Source of the DNA: UBA4465 sp002292365
GTDB taxonomy: Bacteria; Bacteroidota; Bacteroidia; Cytophagales; Cyclobacteriaceae
Assembly: GCA_943788615.1 (NCBI GenBank)
Contig: CALSQY010000002.1
Coordinates: 310,001-374,000, forward strand
DNA length: 64,000 nt
Reading direction: 5' to 3'
Shown: positions 17,757 to 26,608 of the stretch, piece by piece
Position numbering within the stretch: position 1 is the first letter of the stretch
Layout: the number at the start of each line of letters is the position of its first letter
Program-made: the position numbers and the translations under genes
The notes under the pieces: model-generated
Told to the model about the DNA's origin: nothing
The model's input: the letters and a program-made list of their open reading frames with translations, nothing else
The model's database searches: none

Positions 17757-18937
17757 CTTTTTTTAGTTAACACAATGATAAAGGCAATAAATGAAAAAAA
17801 TGACGAAATCATAAATAGCCAAGGAAAACGTGTAGTAAAACCTTGGTAGAAACTACCGGATATAAGTGATCCCACACCAATACCAACTTCTAAAAAAATA
17901 AACAAAGTTGAAATGCCTCGCCCTATACTCTTTTCGGGTGATAGGTCTACGGCCCAAGCAAATAGCGTAGGGGAATTGAGACCATAACCTATCCCAAAAA
18001 GAAAGGCTCCGGCAAAATAAGAGGTAGAATCTGTGGAAAAACCAATAATAATCATGCTGATACACAAACATAGCGTGCTGTATCTTAAAATTAATATACG
18101 TCCAAAATGATCAGACAACTTACCACCTAGGAATCTTACCAAAAGTGAGGAACCCGTAAAAAAAGAGAAAAATAATCCCTTATTATGAATACCCAAAAAG
18201 CTACTAAAATCAGGGGATAAGGTAATTACAGTTCCAAAGGAAAAAGTCGTTAGCATCATAATCAATGAAGGAGGAATAACCGAAGGTTCATACAAATCTG
18301 CTTTCCCTATTTTAAGAAGAGCAAGCTTGAAAGGCTCTTTGTTTTTGAGTGTTTCTTTCATACCAAATAAAATCAGTACCGAACCAATGGAAAAGACCGA
18401 ACTAATATAAAAAAGCGTATTGATATCGTAGGTTAAAAAAATCCAAGAACCGAAAATAGGAGCGGATGCCATACCAATGGTACCAAACATACTTAGGATA
18501 CCCAGAGCTTCTCCACGGCGGTTAGCAGGAATGATATCAGCGACATAAGCCGAGGTCCCGGTGGGCTTGAAGCCTGCACTGAAGCCATGTAATAATCGAA
18601 TGCTTAGGAATCCAAAAACAGTAGTCGTTAAAGGGTAAATCATTGCAGCTAGACCACTGATGCAAGCCCCGATGAACATGACGGGAATTCGCCCCCATTT
18701 ATCGGTCAATTTACCACTGAATGGACGAGATACGGCGGCACTCAAAGTAAATAATGATACGACCAATCCTAAATATTCTTGGCCATTTAAACTGGCAAGA
18801 TAATCAGGCAACTCAGGTAAAATCATGGAGAAGGAACCAAAGAACAAAAAAGAGCTGGCACATAACAGCCAGAAACTCAAGGTATAAATTTTTACTTTTG
18901 GCGTAATCGATGGAGCATCGACATGATTATTAATCAT
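17753..18937 (-). CDS. MFS transporter
   Basis: The 394-residue protein has 12 hydrophobic segments and a clear motif A in the first half (SGKLTDKWGRIPVMF) with a repeat in the second (GGKLSDHFGRILIL). Substrate is not evident; the subgroup resembles drug-efflux or staphyloferrin/arabinose-export-like permeases of Bacteroidota. Its ATG lies inside the 3' end of prfB (8-base overlap) and its own 3' end overlaps yhhN by four bases. This position implies expression together with release factor 2. Confidence 0.85.
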   Translation of the reverse strand: MINNHVDAPSITPKVKIYTLSFWLLCASSFLFFGSFSMILPELPDYLASLNGQEYLGLVVSLFTLSAAVSRPFSGKLTDKWGRIPVMFIGACISGLAAMIYPLTTTVFGFLSIRLLHGFSAGFKPTGTSAYVADIIPANRRGEALGILSMFGTIGMASAPIFGSWIFLTYDINTLFYISSVFSIGSVLILFGMKETLKNKEPFKLALLKIGKADLYEPSVIPPSLIMMLTTFSFGTVITLSPDFSSFLGIHNKGLFFSFFTGSSLLVRFLGGKLSDHFGRILILRYSTLCLCISMIIIGFSTDSTSYFAGAFLFGIGYGLNSPTLFAWAVDLSPEKSIGRGISTLFIFLEVGIGVGSLISGSFYQGFTTRFPWLFMISSFFSFIAFIIVLTKKR

Positions 18938-20016
18938 TACTATCTCTTAAAAGAAAGGCCTTGATGTAATCATTAAGGTCACCATCTAAAACGTTTTGCA
19001 CGTCTGTGCGCTCATGTCCCGTTCGTGCATCTTTAATCAATTTATAAGGATGCAAGACATAATTTCTTATTTGAGATCCAAAATCAATCTTCATTTTACC
19101 TGCTTCAACTTTATCACGTTCGGCATTTTTCTTCTCTACTTCAATCTGGTAAAGTTGGGATTTAAGCATAGTCATAGCACGCTCTTTATTAGCTAGTTGC
19201 GATCGATCGACCTGACAAACTACTACAATTCCAGAGGGCTTATGCGTTAGTTGAACCTTAGTCTCTACTTTATTAACGTTTTGTCCTCCGGCTCCTCCTG
19301 ATCTTGAGGTATGCATTGCCACATCATTCGGATTTATTTCTATTTGAATGCTATCATCCACTACTGGATACACATAAACCGAGGCAAATGAGGTATGCCT
19401 TCTACCCCCACTATCGAACGGAGAAATTCGAACCAATCGATGAACGCCGTTTTCGGATTTCAGAAATCCATAAGCCAAGGGACCTTCAAATTCAAGAGTT
19501 ACAGATTTGACACCCGCCACATCACCCGCTTGAAAATCAACTTCCCTCACTTTGTACCCATTGGATTCACCCCACATAATGTACATGCGCATTAAGATGC
19601 CCGCCCAATCATTGCTTTCGGTCCCACCCGCACCAGGATTAATTTGTAGCATGGCCGAAAGCTGATCTTCCTCTGAAGATAGCATTTTCTTTAATTCAAG
19701 TGCTTCAGTTTGTTTTAACGCATGCTGAAAGGTTTGTTCTACTTCTGTTATAGTAGCTTCACCCATCTCCATGAATTCAAATAGGGTTTCAGTATCCCCA
19801 AGGCTTTCTTCTAGTTTTTCATAACTTGAAGTCCAGGTCTTTTTCCCTTGAATGATTTTCATAGTTTTCTCTGCTTCTTTGGGATTTACCCAAAATTCAG
19901 GTTGTGCAGAAACTAATTCTAATTCTTTGAGTTCTTTTTTTTTGGAATCGTAGTCAAAGAAACCTCCTCAAGGCCAATATACGTACCTTCAAGTCTTTTA
20001 ATTGATCAGTTGTCAT
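18930..20016 (-). CDS. prfB: Peptide chain release factor 2 with programmed +1 frameshift
   Basis: RF2 recognises UGA and UAA and releases the finished peptide. Translation starts at ATG 20016 and reads 20 codons (MTTDQLKDLKVRILALRRFL) to an in-frame TGA at 19956-19954, codon 21. A +1 shift on CTT-TGA-C continues as DYDSKKKELKEL and gives 361 residues in all. The main frame has the anticodon-mimic SPF in VRISPFDSGG and the catalytic GGQ in SGGAGGQNVNKVET. An annotation starting at the internal ATG 19862 would lose the N-terminal domain. The downstream MFS gene overlaps its last eight bases. Confidence 0.96.
19954..19968 (-). promoter_or_regulatory. prfB programmed frameshift site with internal Shine-Dalgarno
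   Basis: On the minus strand the sequence reads AGGAGG (19968-19963), TTT, CTT (19959-19957), TGA (19956-19954), C. The SD-like AGGAGG, the 3-base gap, the slippery CTT and the weak stop TGA-C are the classical RF2 autoregulatory element: low RF2 lets the ribosome pause at UGA and shift +1. It is striking because real Shine-Dalgarno sequences are rare in this genome. Confidence 0.95.
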
Positions 20017-20056
20017 TGGATCAAAAACTTTTTTTAGTGAATGATTTAGTAAGTTG

Positions 20057-20064
20057 CGAAGATA
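20057..20064 (-). promoter_or_regulatory. Candidate -7 element of prfB
   Basis: TATCTTCG on the minus strand, followed by CAAC, matches 7 of 8 positions of TAnnTTTG and lies 40 bases before the prfB ATG. No strong TTTG is seen at -33. Confidence 0.33.
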
Positions 20065-20204
20065 GATAAAACCTGGACATAAAAGGAATTTATCTTGTTG
20101 AGTATATTTTAATGAATTTTAATGTTTAAATCAGAATATTTCTTTAATGACTCGAGGTTTTGTAGAATTTATATTTTTTATATTCGCAATTACCAGTGTT
20201 GGCA

Positions 20205-21605
20205 TCAATTGTTTTGCTCATGTTCCAAAAAGTCCTTGATAATAGGTTTGATCCACTCGTTTCGATGCTGATTTAGACTTTTAAACTTCTTCTGAGCAGT
20301 CAGCCATTCCGAAAAAGAGAGATAATAATTCCATTTATTTTTGTGATCTGGGTAGTAAGGTAATATTTGATCCATTTCTTTTTCGGCTATTTCATTGAAG
20401 TGTTCAGGGGAGAAATGATCAATTATTTCTAAAAACCGCTCAAAGAAATCAATCCTAAATTGTTGATTTTCCATAAGCTTGTTTAACATGAAAAATCCGT
20501 GTGAATGATGTTCGACTACATCGTCAGTATTCTTATAATAATCTCCAATCCATATATGCTCAATATGTTTTTCCTCTAGAGCCATGTCTAAATCATGAGC
20601 AATCCATTGCCATTTTTGATTAGAAGATTCTGATGATTTCCACCATTTCATATTATTTAAAGGCCAATCCCAGTTTCCGATATAAATCTCTGCGGCATAG
20701 TAGTCGATAAAGCTGAATTTATCCATATATTGATCAAAAAGTTGTTCAACTGTGGCATCTTCAGAAAAGTCCTTAGTCTCTAGAAAAGGTAAGACCGTGG
20801 TTAGATATTCGTTTGCGTCACCATCGTCAACCTGAGGTTCTTGAAGGTTATCTTGTAACATAGTTATCTGCTCATTATCCAATCCATATTTGTACTGGAA
20901 ATGCCGAGGAGTAATAAGCTCTCTTAAATTATATAATCCCCAGTAGTCACCATTTATAAAGACCTTAACAGGTCTAGAATTAGCAACTTCTACATGGCGT
21001 AATTCAGCTATTAATTTGCTTAAAACGGCATCTTTTGTTAATAATTGATCAGCATCGGTACCACCATTACGTAGTTTGAGTCGTTTAAATTTGTTTAAAT
21101 CATAATTTTCGAAAAAAGGGTAATTTATATTCTTTTCTCCATATTTTTCTCTCCAATACAATCCCATTGATCTGTTGGGTAAGTTTATGCTGTAATTCCC
21201 TTTGAGTCGCAATCCCAAGGCATGGTCGAAAATGGTATCACCTTTGTCGATGTAAATCACTTGAGAGGGGAATTCCCAAAGTACAGGGTGATTAACCACA
21301 AATAATCCAGAATCTTCCGACCAGAGATATTTTTCGTCGATGGTTATTTTAACAACAGGAAGCGAGTGTCCGAACTGAGTTAGTAAACTATCACCAGATA
21401 GAGACATTGAATCTTCTGTCTCTATAATTAAGGAATCTATTGACATAGAGTCTGTATCCCCGATATCAAGAGAGGGAACATATTCTATCCCATTGTCATC
21501 TGAACTACAACTACTGAGTTGAAGAGTATTAAAAGCCAAAAAGGCACTCAATACAAAACCAAAAAGGGTTTTTTTTACCAAAGGTTGATTCATCATTGAA
21601 GGCAT
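20205..21605 (-). CDS. CotH-family kinase-like lipoprotein
   Basis: The 466-residue protein begins with a lipoprotein signal ending LQLSSCSSDDNG, so it is probably membrane-anchored after cleavage before Cys33. The body carries the CotH pattern: LRLKGNYSINLPNRSMGLYW, KRLKLRNGGTDADQLLTKDA, VFINGDYWGLYNLRE, and the aspartate-rich NWDWPLNNMKWW and WIAHDLDMAL. CotH proteins have an atypical protein-kinase fold; spore CotH phosphorylates coat proteins, but in non-spore-formers the substrate is unknown, and secreted Bacteroidota members are often encoded near polyphosphate or surface-protein genes. It ends the ABC-pduO-ilvE-cotH run, 9 bases after ilvE. Confidence 0.87.
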   Translation of the reverse strand: MPSMMNQPLVKKTLFGFVLSAFLAFNTLQLSSCSSDDNGIEYVPSLDIGDTDSMSIDSLIIETEDSMSLSGDSLLTQFGHSLPVVKITIDEKYLWSEDSGLFVVNHPVLWEFPSQVIYIDKGDTIFDHALGLRLKGNYSINLPNRSMGLYWREKYGEKNINYPFFENYDLNKFKRLKLRNGGTDADQLLTKDAVLSKLIAELRHVEVANSRPVKVFINGDYWGLYNLRELITPRHFQYKYGLDNEQITMLQDNLQEPQVDDGDANEYLTTVLPFLETKDFSEDATVEQLFDQYMDKFSFIDYYAAEIYIGNWDWPLNNMKWWKSSESSNQKWQWIAHDLDMALEEKHIEHIWIGDYYKNTDDVVEHHSHGFFMLNKLMENQQFRIDFFERFLEIIDHFSPEHFNEIAEKEMDQILPYYPDHKNKWNYYLSFSEWLTAQKKFKSLNQHRNEWIKPIIKDFLEHEQNN

Positions 21606-21614
21606 CTTAGTATT

Positions 21615-22682
21615 TTATTTTGCTTTATAAATCCATCCAAATTTATCTTCAATGACACCAGATTTCATTTTATCCAAGGTGTCTAAAAATCCAAGAGAGT
21701 ATTTCCTTGATTTGACATCAGTCAATTCATAATCAATGCCATTATAGCCGATGGTTTTGATGGGAGCCACGGTGGCTGCAGTACCCACACCAAATGCTTC
21801 TTGTAATCGCCCTTGCTCGATGGATTGAATAATTTCAGCTACCGTAACGGGACGCTCTTCTACCTTCATGCCTTGATCTTTGGCGATGGTCAAGATACTG
21901 TCTCTCGTGATGCCATTTAAAATCGTATCCCCAATAGGGGCTGTAATGAGCGTATCATTAATGATAAACATGATGTTCATTGTCCCCGATTCTTCAATAT
22001 ACTGATGCGACTCGCCATCGGTCCAAATTAATTGATCATAACCTTCTTTTTGAGCTTTTTTTGCAGGTTTGAGGGCTGCAGCATAATTTCCACCTGTTTT
22101 CGCAAACCCAGTTCCACCCAAGACGGCACGGGTATACTTGGTTTCAATTTTAACTTTTAAAGGTTGTGAGTAATAAGCCCCAACAGGTCCAGTGATGATC
22201 ATGAAGGTATAGTCATCTGAAGGCCGTATACCTACATAGGGATCCATGGCGATTTGAAATGGTCTAATGTAGAGTGAGGTTCCAGGATGATTTGTTACCC
22301 AACCTTCATCAAGTCTGAGTAACTCAGTAATGCCGGTCATAAAGATAGACTCAGGAATACCCGGCATGCACATGCGATCCGCACTCAACACCATGCGTTT
22401 TGCATTGTCTTGAGGTCTAAATACGACAATTTCCTTGTGTATATTTCTGTATGCCTTTAAGCCCTCAAAAATCGTAGAAGCATAGTGCAAGGTGGTATTT
22501 GCTGGACTGATACTGATGTTTCCATAAGGGATAATTTTCATATCTTGCCAGGTACCTTTTTTAAAGTCACAACATAACATGTGGTCAGCATATACCTTTC
22601 CAAATACGGGATTGATTAGATCAGTAGTTGCTAATTTGGATCGAGTTGTCTGGGTAATAGAAACTTTTTGATCGATGGACAT
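21615..22682 (-). CDS. ilvE: Branched-chain amino acid aminotransferase
   Basis: The 355-residue fold type IV PLP enzyme transfers the amino group between glutamate and the branched-chain 2-oxo acids. Visible motifs are STIFEGLKAYR (start of the fold IV core), GTSLYIRPFQIAMDP, the PLP-lysine region GGTGFAKTGGNYAAAL, IEESGTMNIMFI and LNGITRDSIL. It is the long class II (eukaryote-like) BCAT form. It lies 7 bases after the adenosyltransferase gene and 9 before cotH. Confidence 0.94.
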   Translation of the reverse strand: MSIDQKVSITQTTRSKLATTDLINPVFGKVYADHMLCCDFKKGTWQDMKIIPYGNISISPANTTLHYASTIFEGLKAYRNIHKEIVVFRPQDNAKRMVLSADRMCMPGIPESIFMTGITELLRLDEGWVTNHPGTSLYIRPFQIAMDPYVGIRPSDDYTFMIITGPVGAYYSQPLKVKIETKYTRAVLGGTGFAKTGGNYAAALKPAKKAQKEGYDQLIWTDGESHQYIEESGTMNIMFIINDTLITAPIGDTILNGITRDSILTIAKDQGMKVEERPVTVAEIIQSIEQGRLQEAFGVGTAATVAPIKTIGYNGIDYELTDVKSRKYSLGFLDTLDKMKSGVIEDKFGWIYKAK

Positions 22683-22689
22683 GTTTATT

Positions 22690-23253
22690 TTATTCTTTAT
22701 TATTACCTATCCAAGGGGTTTCATCAAGATTTAGATCGTTGGATATTGTTCTAGCAAGGATAAAGAAATAATCGGAAAGGCGATTGATAAATGAAATGAT
22801 ATTTTTATCTATTTCTTTATGAAGAGACCATTTTACGATGGATCGTTCCGCTCTTCGGCATATGGTACGGCAAACATGACAGGTAGAAACGGTTGCGTGA
22901 CCTCCAGGTAGTATGAAGGAAGTAAGTTCTGTTAAATCTTCTTCGTATTTATCAATCCATGTTTCAAGCTGTCTAATATGAGTGGTAGATATTTCAGGTA
23001 ACTTAATGCTTTTAAAGTCGGTAGCGCAGGCAAGTATTGAACCTAAAGAGAAAAGGTTTTCTTGGATCCAAGTTAGCTGGCCCTTTTTTGAACTATTTAA
23101 TCCAGATTGGTCTCGCAGCAAACCGACAAAAGCATTCAACTCATCCACATTCCCGTAGGCTTCAATTTGCAGATCAGATTTGGCAACTTTTTCACCACCT
23201 AATAAGGAGGTCTTTCCATGATCGCCAGTTTTGGTGTAAATTTTTAATGCCAT
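22690..23253 (-). CDS. Cob(I)alamin adenosyltransferase, PduO type
   Basis: The 187-residue trimeric enzyme transfers adenosine from ATP to cob(I)alamin and so makes coenzyme B12. The ATP-binding N-terminus TKTGDHGKTSLLGGEKV and the helix RTICRRAERSIV, with its conserved Arg and Glu, are diagnostic; NRLSDYFFILAR is the family C-terminal motif. It sits between the ABC ATPase gene and ilvE with gaps of 9 and 7 bases. The cell therefore uses imported or salvaged cobalamin for at least one adenosyl-B12 enzyme; no such enzyme is in the window. Confidence 0.93.
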   Translation of the reverse strand: MALKIYTKTGDHGKTSLLGGEKVAKSDLQIEAYGNVDELNAFVGLLRDQSGLNSSKKGQLTWIQENLFSLGSILACATDFKSIKLPEISTTHIRQLETWIDKYEEDLTELTSFILPGGHATVSTCHVCRTICRRAERSIVKWSLHKEIDKNIISFINRLSDYFFILARTISNDLNLDETPWIGNNKE

Positions 23254-23262
23254 AATTATGGG

Positions 23263-23973
23263 TTAAGTAAACTCAGGAGTAATGATTTCTTTATTTTTTT
23301 GATCAGATTCTACAATGCCATCACGGAGCCTCACAATTCGATGTGCATATCTTGAGATGTCATCCTCATGAGTAACCATCACAATGGTATTTCCTTCAGC
23401 ATGAAGTTTCTCAAAAAGACCCATAATCGAATAAGAAGTTTTAGAATCTAAATTACCTGTAGGCTCATCAGCGAGGATAATACTGGGATTATTTACCAAA
23501 GCCCTAGCGATGGCCACTCGTTGTCTTTGCCCCCCGGAGAGTTCATTGGGTTTATGATAAGCCCGATCTCCCAATCCGACACCTTCCAATACTGCATAAG
23601 CTTTGGCTTCACGCTCCGATTTGGAATACCCTGCATATACCAAGGGCAAGGCCACATTTTCAAGTGAGGAGGCTCTAGGTAAGAGATTGAAGTTTTGAAA
23701 AACAAAGCCAATTTCCTTATTTCTAATTTCGGCCAATTCGTTTTCAGTAAGATCACTGACGTCTTGATTGTTGAGAATGTATTGACCTGAGGAGGGCGTA
23801 TCGAGACAACCTATGAGATTCATGAGTGTCGACTTCCCTGATCCCGAGGGACCCATAAAAGCGACATATTCTCCCTTATTGATGATAATGGAAACGGTTT
23901 TGAGTGCATGAATGGTCTCACCACCCATGATGTAATTTTTGGCAATTTCCGTAGTTTTAATTATTTCAGACAT
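23263..23973 (-). CDS. ABC transporter ATP-binding protein (LolD/MacB-like)
   Basis: The 236-residue ATPase has Walker A GPSGSGKST, Q-loop FVFQNFNLLPRASSLENV, signature LSGGQRQRVAIARAL, Walker B ILADEPTGNLDSKT and switch His in VMVTHE. The GNLDSKT string and length place it in the MacB/LolD (type VII mechanotransmission) branch that works with FtsX/MacB-type permeases in the inner membrane. No permease gene lies beside it, so the partner must be elsewhere. It heads the run toward pduO-ilvE-cotH. Confidence 0.9.
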   Translation of the reverse strand: MSEIIKTTEIAKNYIMGGETIHALKTVSIIINKGEYVAFMGPSGSGKSTLMNLIGCLDTPSSGQYILNNQDVSDLTENELAEIRNKEIGFVFQNFNLLPRASSLENVALPLVYAGYSKSEREAKAYAVLEGVGLGDRAYHKPNELSGGQRQRVAIARALVNNPSIILADEPTGNLDSKTSYSIMGLFEKLHAEGNTIVMVTHEDDISRYAHRIVRLRDGIVESDQKNKEIITPEFT

Positions 23974-24076
23974 TTTAAGATTTAGGAATAAGATGATTAA
24001 ATGAGCAACTGAGTTATTTTACGAATAGGGTTTCTTTTAGTTCGATTTTATTTTCAATGACCTTATGTTTTTGATT

Positions 24077-24745
24077 TTAGTACAATTTTACAACAGACTT
24101 TTTAAGTGTACTGTCTTTTTGTTCCATCAATCTATGAATTTCATGGGCCATATCGAGAGGTTGTGTCCACTGAGTGAAATCTGCTGCTGGCATTTGTTGA
24201 CGATTGATGGGAGTATCTATGGTGCCGGGTACGATAAGAGAAGTGAAAACCTTATCTTCAGCGCTTGATTCATTTAATGAATGGGTCAATTGTAATAGGA
24301 GACTTTTTGAAAGGGTATAAGGCAGAATTTCGCTGCTAGAGCCTTCAAACAAAACACGCGATCCAATCATGAAAATATCACCACCACCTACTTCGCACAA
24401 CCATTTATGAACGGGTTTGATGACGTTGATAGCTGTGAAAAAATTCAATTTAATCATATGCTCATAATCACTCAGTTTGGCATTTGATAAATTATTCATA
24501 GCAAATCCCCCCACTGTTAGAATAGCTCCTTTGAGCTCGGTTTTTTCCGTTTGAAGCTGATCAATGAGTTCCTTTGCCGCATTTTCATCATTCAAATTTA
24601 ACGGATAATATTTAGTGTTATTGCTGTTTACTGCGGTCTTACTTGGGGAAGTGGTTCCGAATACTTGATATCCTGTTGATGAAAAGTAATCCGTCAGAGG
24701 ACTTCCTAAGCCACCTAAGGCTCCGGTGATGAGCAAGTTTTTCAA
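24077..24745 (-). CDS. Short-chain dehydrogenase/reductase
   Basis: The 222-residue SDR shows the Rossmann motif LLITGALGGLGSPL at its start, an NxxN-like segment, catalytic Ser in MIGSRVLFEG and YxxxK in LPYTLSKSL. The cofactor and substrate are unknown. No ATG is available; I choose the TTG at 24745 because it puts KNLLITGALGG at the N-terminus as in other SDRs. A TTG at 24784 would add 13 residues and would overlap the start of the divergent alkyltransferase-like gene. Confidence 0.82.
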   Translation of the reverse strand: MKNLLITGALGGLGSPLTDYFSSTGYQVFGTTSPSKTAVNSNNTKYYPLNLNDENAAKELIDQLQTEKTELKGAILTVGGFAMNNLSNAKLSDYEHMIKLNFFTAINVIKPVHKWLCEVGGGDIFMIGSRVLFEGSSSEILPYTLSKSLLLQLTHSLNESSAEDKVFTSLIVPGTIDTPINRQQMPAADFTQWTQPLDMAHEIHRLMEQKDSTLKKSVVKLY

Positions 24746-24775
24746 AATTAAATTATTTAGATTGCACAATGAATT

Positions 24776-25108
24776 ATGAGTCAAAGATCGTCATTTTTCC
24801 AAGATGTTTATGAAGTCGTCATGTTAATTCCAGAGGGCAGAGTAACTTCCTACGGAGCGATAGGAAAATATTTGGGTATGCCATCAAGTGCAAGAATGGT
24901 GGGATGGGCTATGAATGCGTCGCATACTTTGCCCAAAGTACCGGCACATCGAGTGGTGAATCGAATGGGCGTTCTGACGGGGAAACATTTTTTTGAAACG
25001 CCCAGTCGTATGCAAGAATTATTAGAAGCAGAGCATATAAAGGTTGCTAATGATCAAATTCAACGCTTTGAAGATTTTTTTTGGGACCCAACAAAAGAGC
25101 TACCTTGA
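24776..25108 (+). CDS. Alkyltransferase-like protein (ATL, Ada/MGMT DNA-binding fold)
   Basis: The 110-residue protein is the DNA-binding half of O6-alkylguanine-DNA alkyltransferases: PEGRVTSYGAIGKYLGMPSS (recognition-helix region), ARMVGWAMNA (helix with the Arg finger) and PAHRVVNRMG. The active-site motif PCHRV has become PAHRV, so Ala57 replaces the alkyl-accepting Cys. ATL proteins with Trp or Ala at this place bind O6-alkylguanine, flip it out and recruit nucleotide-excision repair instead of repairing it directly. The gene is divergent from the SDR and its 3' end overlaps the convergent symporter gene by nine bases. Confidence 0.9.
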   Translation: MSQRSSFFQDVYEVVMLIPEGRVTSYGAIGKYLGMPSSARMVGWAMNASHTLPKVPAHRVVNRMGVLTGKHFFETPSRMQELLEAEHIKVANDQIQRFEDFFWDPTKELP

Positions 25109-26542
25109 TTTCTTGCTGTACAGCCAAAGTCCTAGGAAAGTAAAGGCGCCGTTGATCATGAGTAACTCAAAGCCAAATTGATAGCCATTGAGCCATTCGC
25201 TTGAATGTTTGCTCAGCAAGTAGCAAAAAATAGGGGCGATGATACAAATGAGGGGAACCCACTGGTCCCTAACAATGCGCCGAGTAAAAATACCAAAGGA
25301 AAATAAGCCCAATAAAGGGCCATAAGTATAACCTGCGACTGAAAAAATGGAATTGATCACACTTTGATCATTGATTGCCTTAAAAAAGAGAATTACCCCG
25401 ATCAGTAGCACAGAAAAACCAATGTGAACCATCAATTTAGTTTGCTTTTTAGATTCAAAATTGTCAGGCTTGAAATTCAAAAAATCTATACAAAAAGAAG
25501 TGGTCAATGCAGTGAGTGCCGAATCGGCACTGGAGTAAGCTGCTGCAGTAATACCGAGGAGAAAGGCAATTCCAGCAATCGAGGAAAAATGTTCTATGGC
25601 TAAGTAAGGAAATAGGTTATCGGTTCCTGGAGGTATTAAGATGTCCTTAATCTCTACAAACTGATATAATAAAACTCCAAGTACCATAAAAAGTAAATTG
25701 ACGGGAATCAGACTGAGACTCATCCAATAGATGTTTTTTTGAGATTCTTTTAAATTCCTACAGGTCAAGTTTTTTTGCATCATATCTTGATCAAGTCCAG
25801 TCATGACTACGGCAATAAAGGCACCAGAAAAAAATTGTTTGAAAAAATTTCGATTATGTTGCCAGTCCCAATTAAAAATTGTGCTTTTACTGTCTTTATA
25901 AACGTGGGAAGTCAAGGTAGACCAAGACCAGTTGAGATCTTCTTTAATGAAATAGAGACTCACCAGAACTGAAACAAGCATAAAGGTAGTTTGCAAAGTA
26001 TCTGTCCAAACAATTGTTTTAATACCGCCTCTAAAGGTATATAACCAAATTAACAGAACGGCGGAGACCACGGCAACCCAAAAAGGTAATTTATAACTAT
26101 CGAAAATAGCAAGTTGAAGTACACTCGCCACCAAGAAAAGTCTAAAAGAAGCGCCGATGACTCGGCTTAGTAAAAAGAAAAAAGCTCCAGACTTATAAGA
26201 CCAGAAGCCTAAACGTTGGTCAAGATAGGTATATATTGAAATAATGTTATGCTTGTAGTATAGAGGCAATAATATTTGGGCAATGATGGCGTATCCGACG
26301 AGGTACCCTAGAACCATTTGAAAATAATAAAAATTACTATTACCAACCTCACCAGGTACCGAAATAAAGGTAACCCCCGAAAGAGAGGCTCCAACCATCC
26401 CGAAAGCGACTAGAAACCAAGGAGATTGTCGATTGCCATCGTAGAAGGAATGAGCCGTACTATTTTTGGAGGTGAACCAAGAAATAGCCATTAATAAAAC
26501 AAAATAGCCACCAATAATGAGCGATACGAATAAAGGATCCAT
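25100..26542 (-). CDS. Sodium:solute symporter (SSS family)
   Basis: The 480-residue protein has about 13 hydrophobic segments of the LeuT-fold SSS family. Signature stretches are GMVGASLSGVTFISVPGEV in helix 1-2, YTYLDQRLGFWSYKSG, the LWLYTFRGGIKTIVWTDTLQ block and GITAAAYSSADSALTALTTSF, the conserved Na2-site helix. Bacteroidota members are often annotated as sodium:solute symporters of unknown solute. I start at ATG 26542 (MDPLFVSLIIGG); a TTG at 26569 would add nine residues. It is divergent from clpS. Confidence 0.88.
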   Translation of the reverse strand: MDPLFVSLIIGGYFVLLMAISWFTSKNSTAHSFYDGNRQSPWFLVAFGMVGASLSGVTFISVPGEVGNSNFYYFQMVLGYLVGYAIIAQILLPLYYKHNIISIYTYLDQRLGFWSYKSGAFFFLLSRVIGASFRLFLVASVLQLAIFDSYKLPFWVAVVSAVLLIWLYTFRGGIKTIVWTDTLQTTFMLVSVLVSLYFIKEDLNWSWSTLTSHVYKDSKSTIFNWDWQHNRNFFKQFFSGAFIAVVMTGLDQDMMQKNLTCRNLKESQKNIYWMSLSLIPVNLLFMVLGVLLYQFVEIKDILIPPGTDNLFPYLAIEHFSSIAGIAFLLGITAAAYSSADSALTALTTSFCIDFLNFKPDNFESKKQTKLMVHIGFSVLLIGVILFFKAINDQSVINSIFSVAGYTYGPLLGLFSFGIFTRRIVRDQWVPLICIIAPIFCYLLSKHSSEWLNGYQFGFELLMINGAFTFLGLWLYSKKSR

Positions 26543-26584
26543 TCTTTTAATAAGTTGAGATAGTTGCAAAATAATAGTTATTGA

Positions 26585-26592
26585 TAACTTTG
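26585..26592 (+). promoter_or_regulatory. Candidate -7 element of clpS, inside an inverted repeat
   Basis: TAACTTTG is a perfect TAnnTTTG match 16 bases before the clpS ATG. A GTTG lies 18 bases upstream as a poor -33. The box is embedded in the inverted repeat TTGATA-ACTTTG-TATCAA (26581-26598), which could be an operator or chance. Confidence 0.45.
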
Positions 26593-26608
26593 TATCAAAT
26601 TATTATCA

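Noticed and set aside
18930..19862. A short RF2 gene starting at the internal ATG 19862
   Set aside because: The upstream frame with AGGAGG-TTT-CTT-TGA-C is the classical programmed frameshift and restores the missing N-terminal domain.
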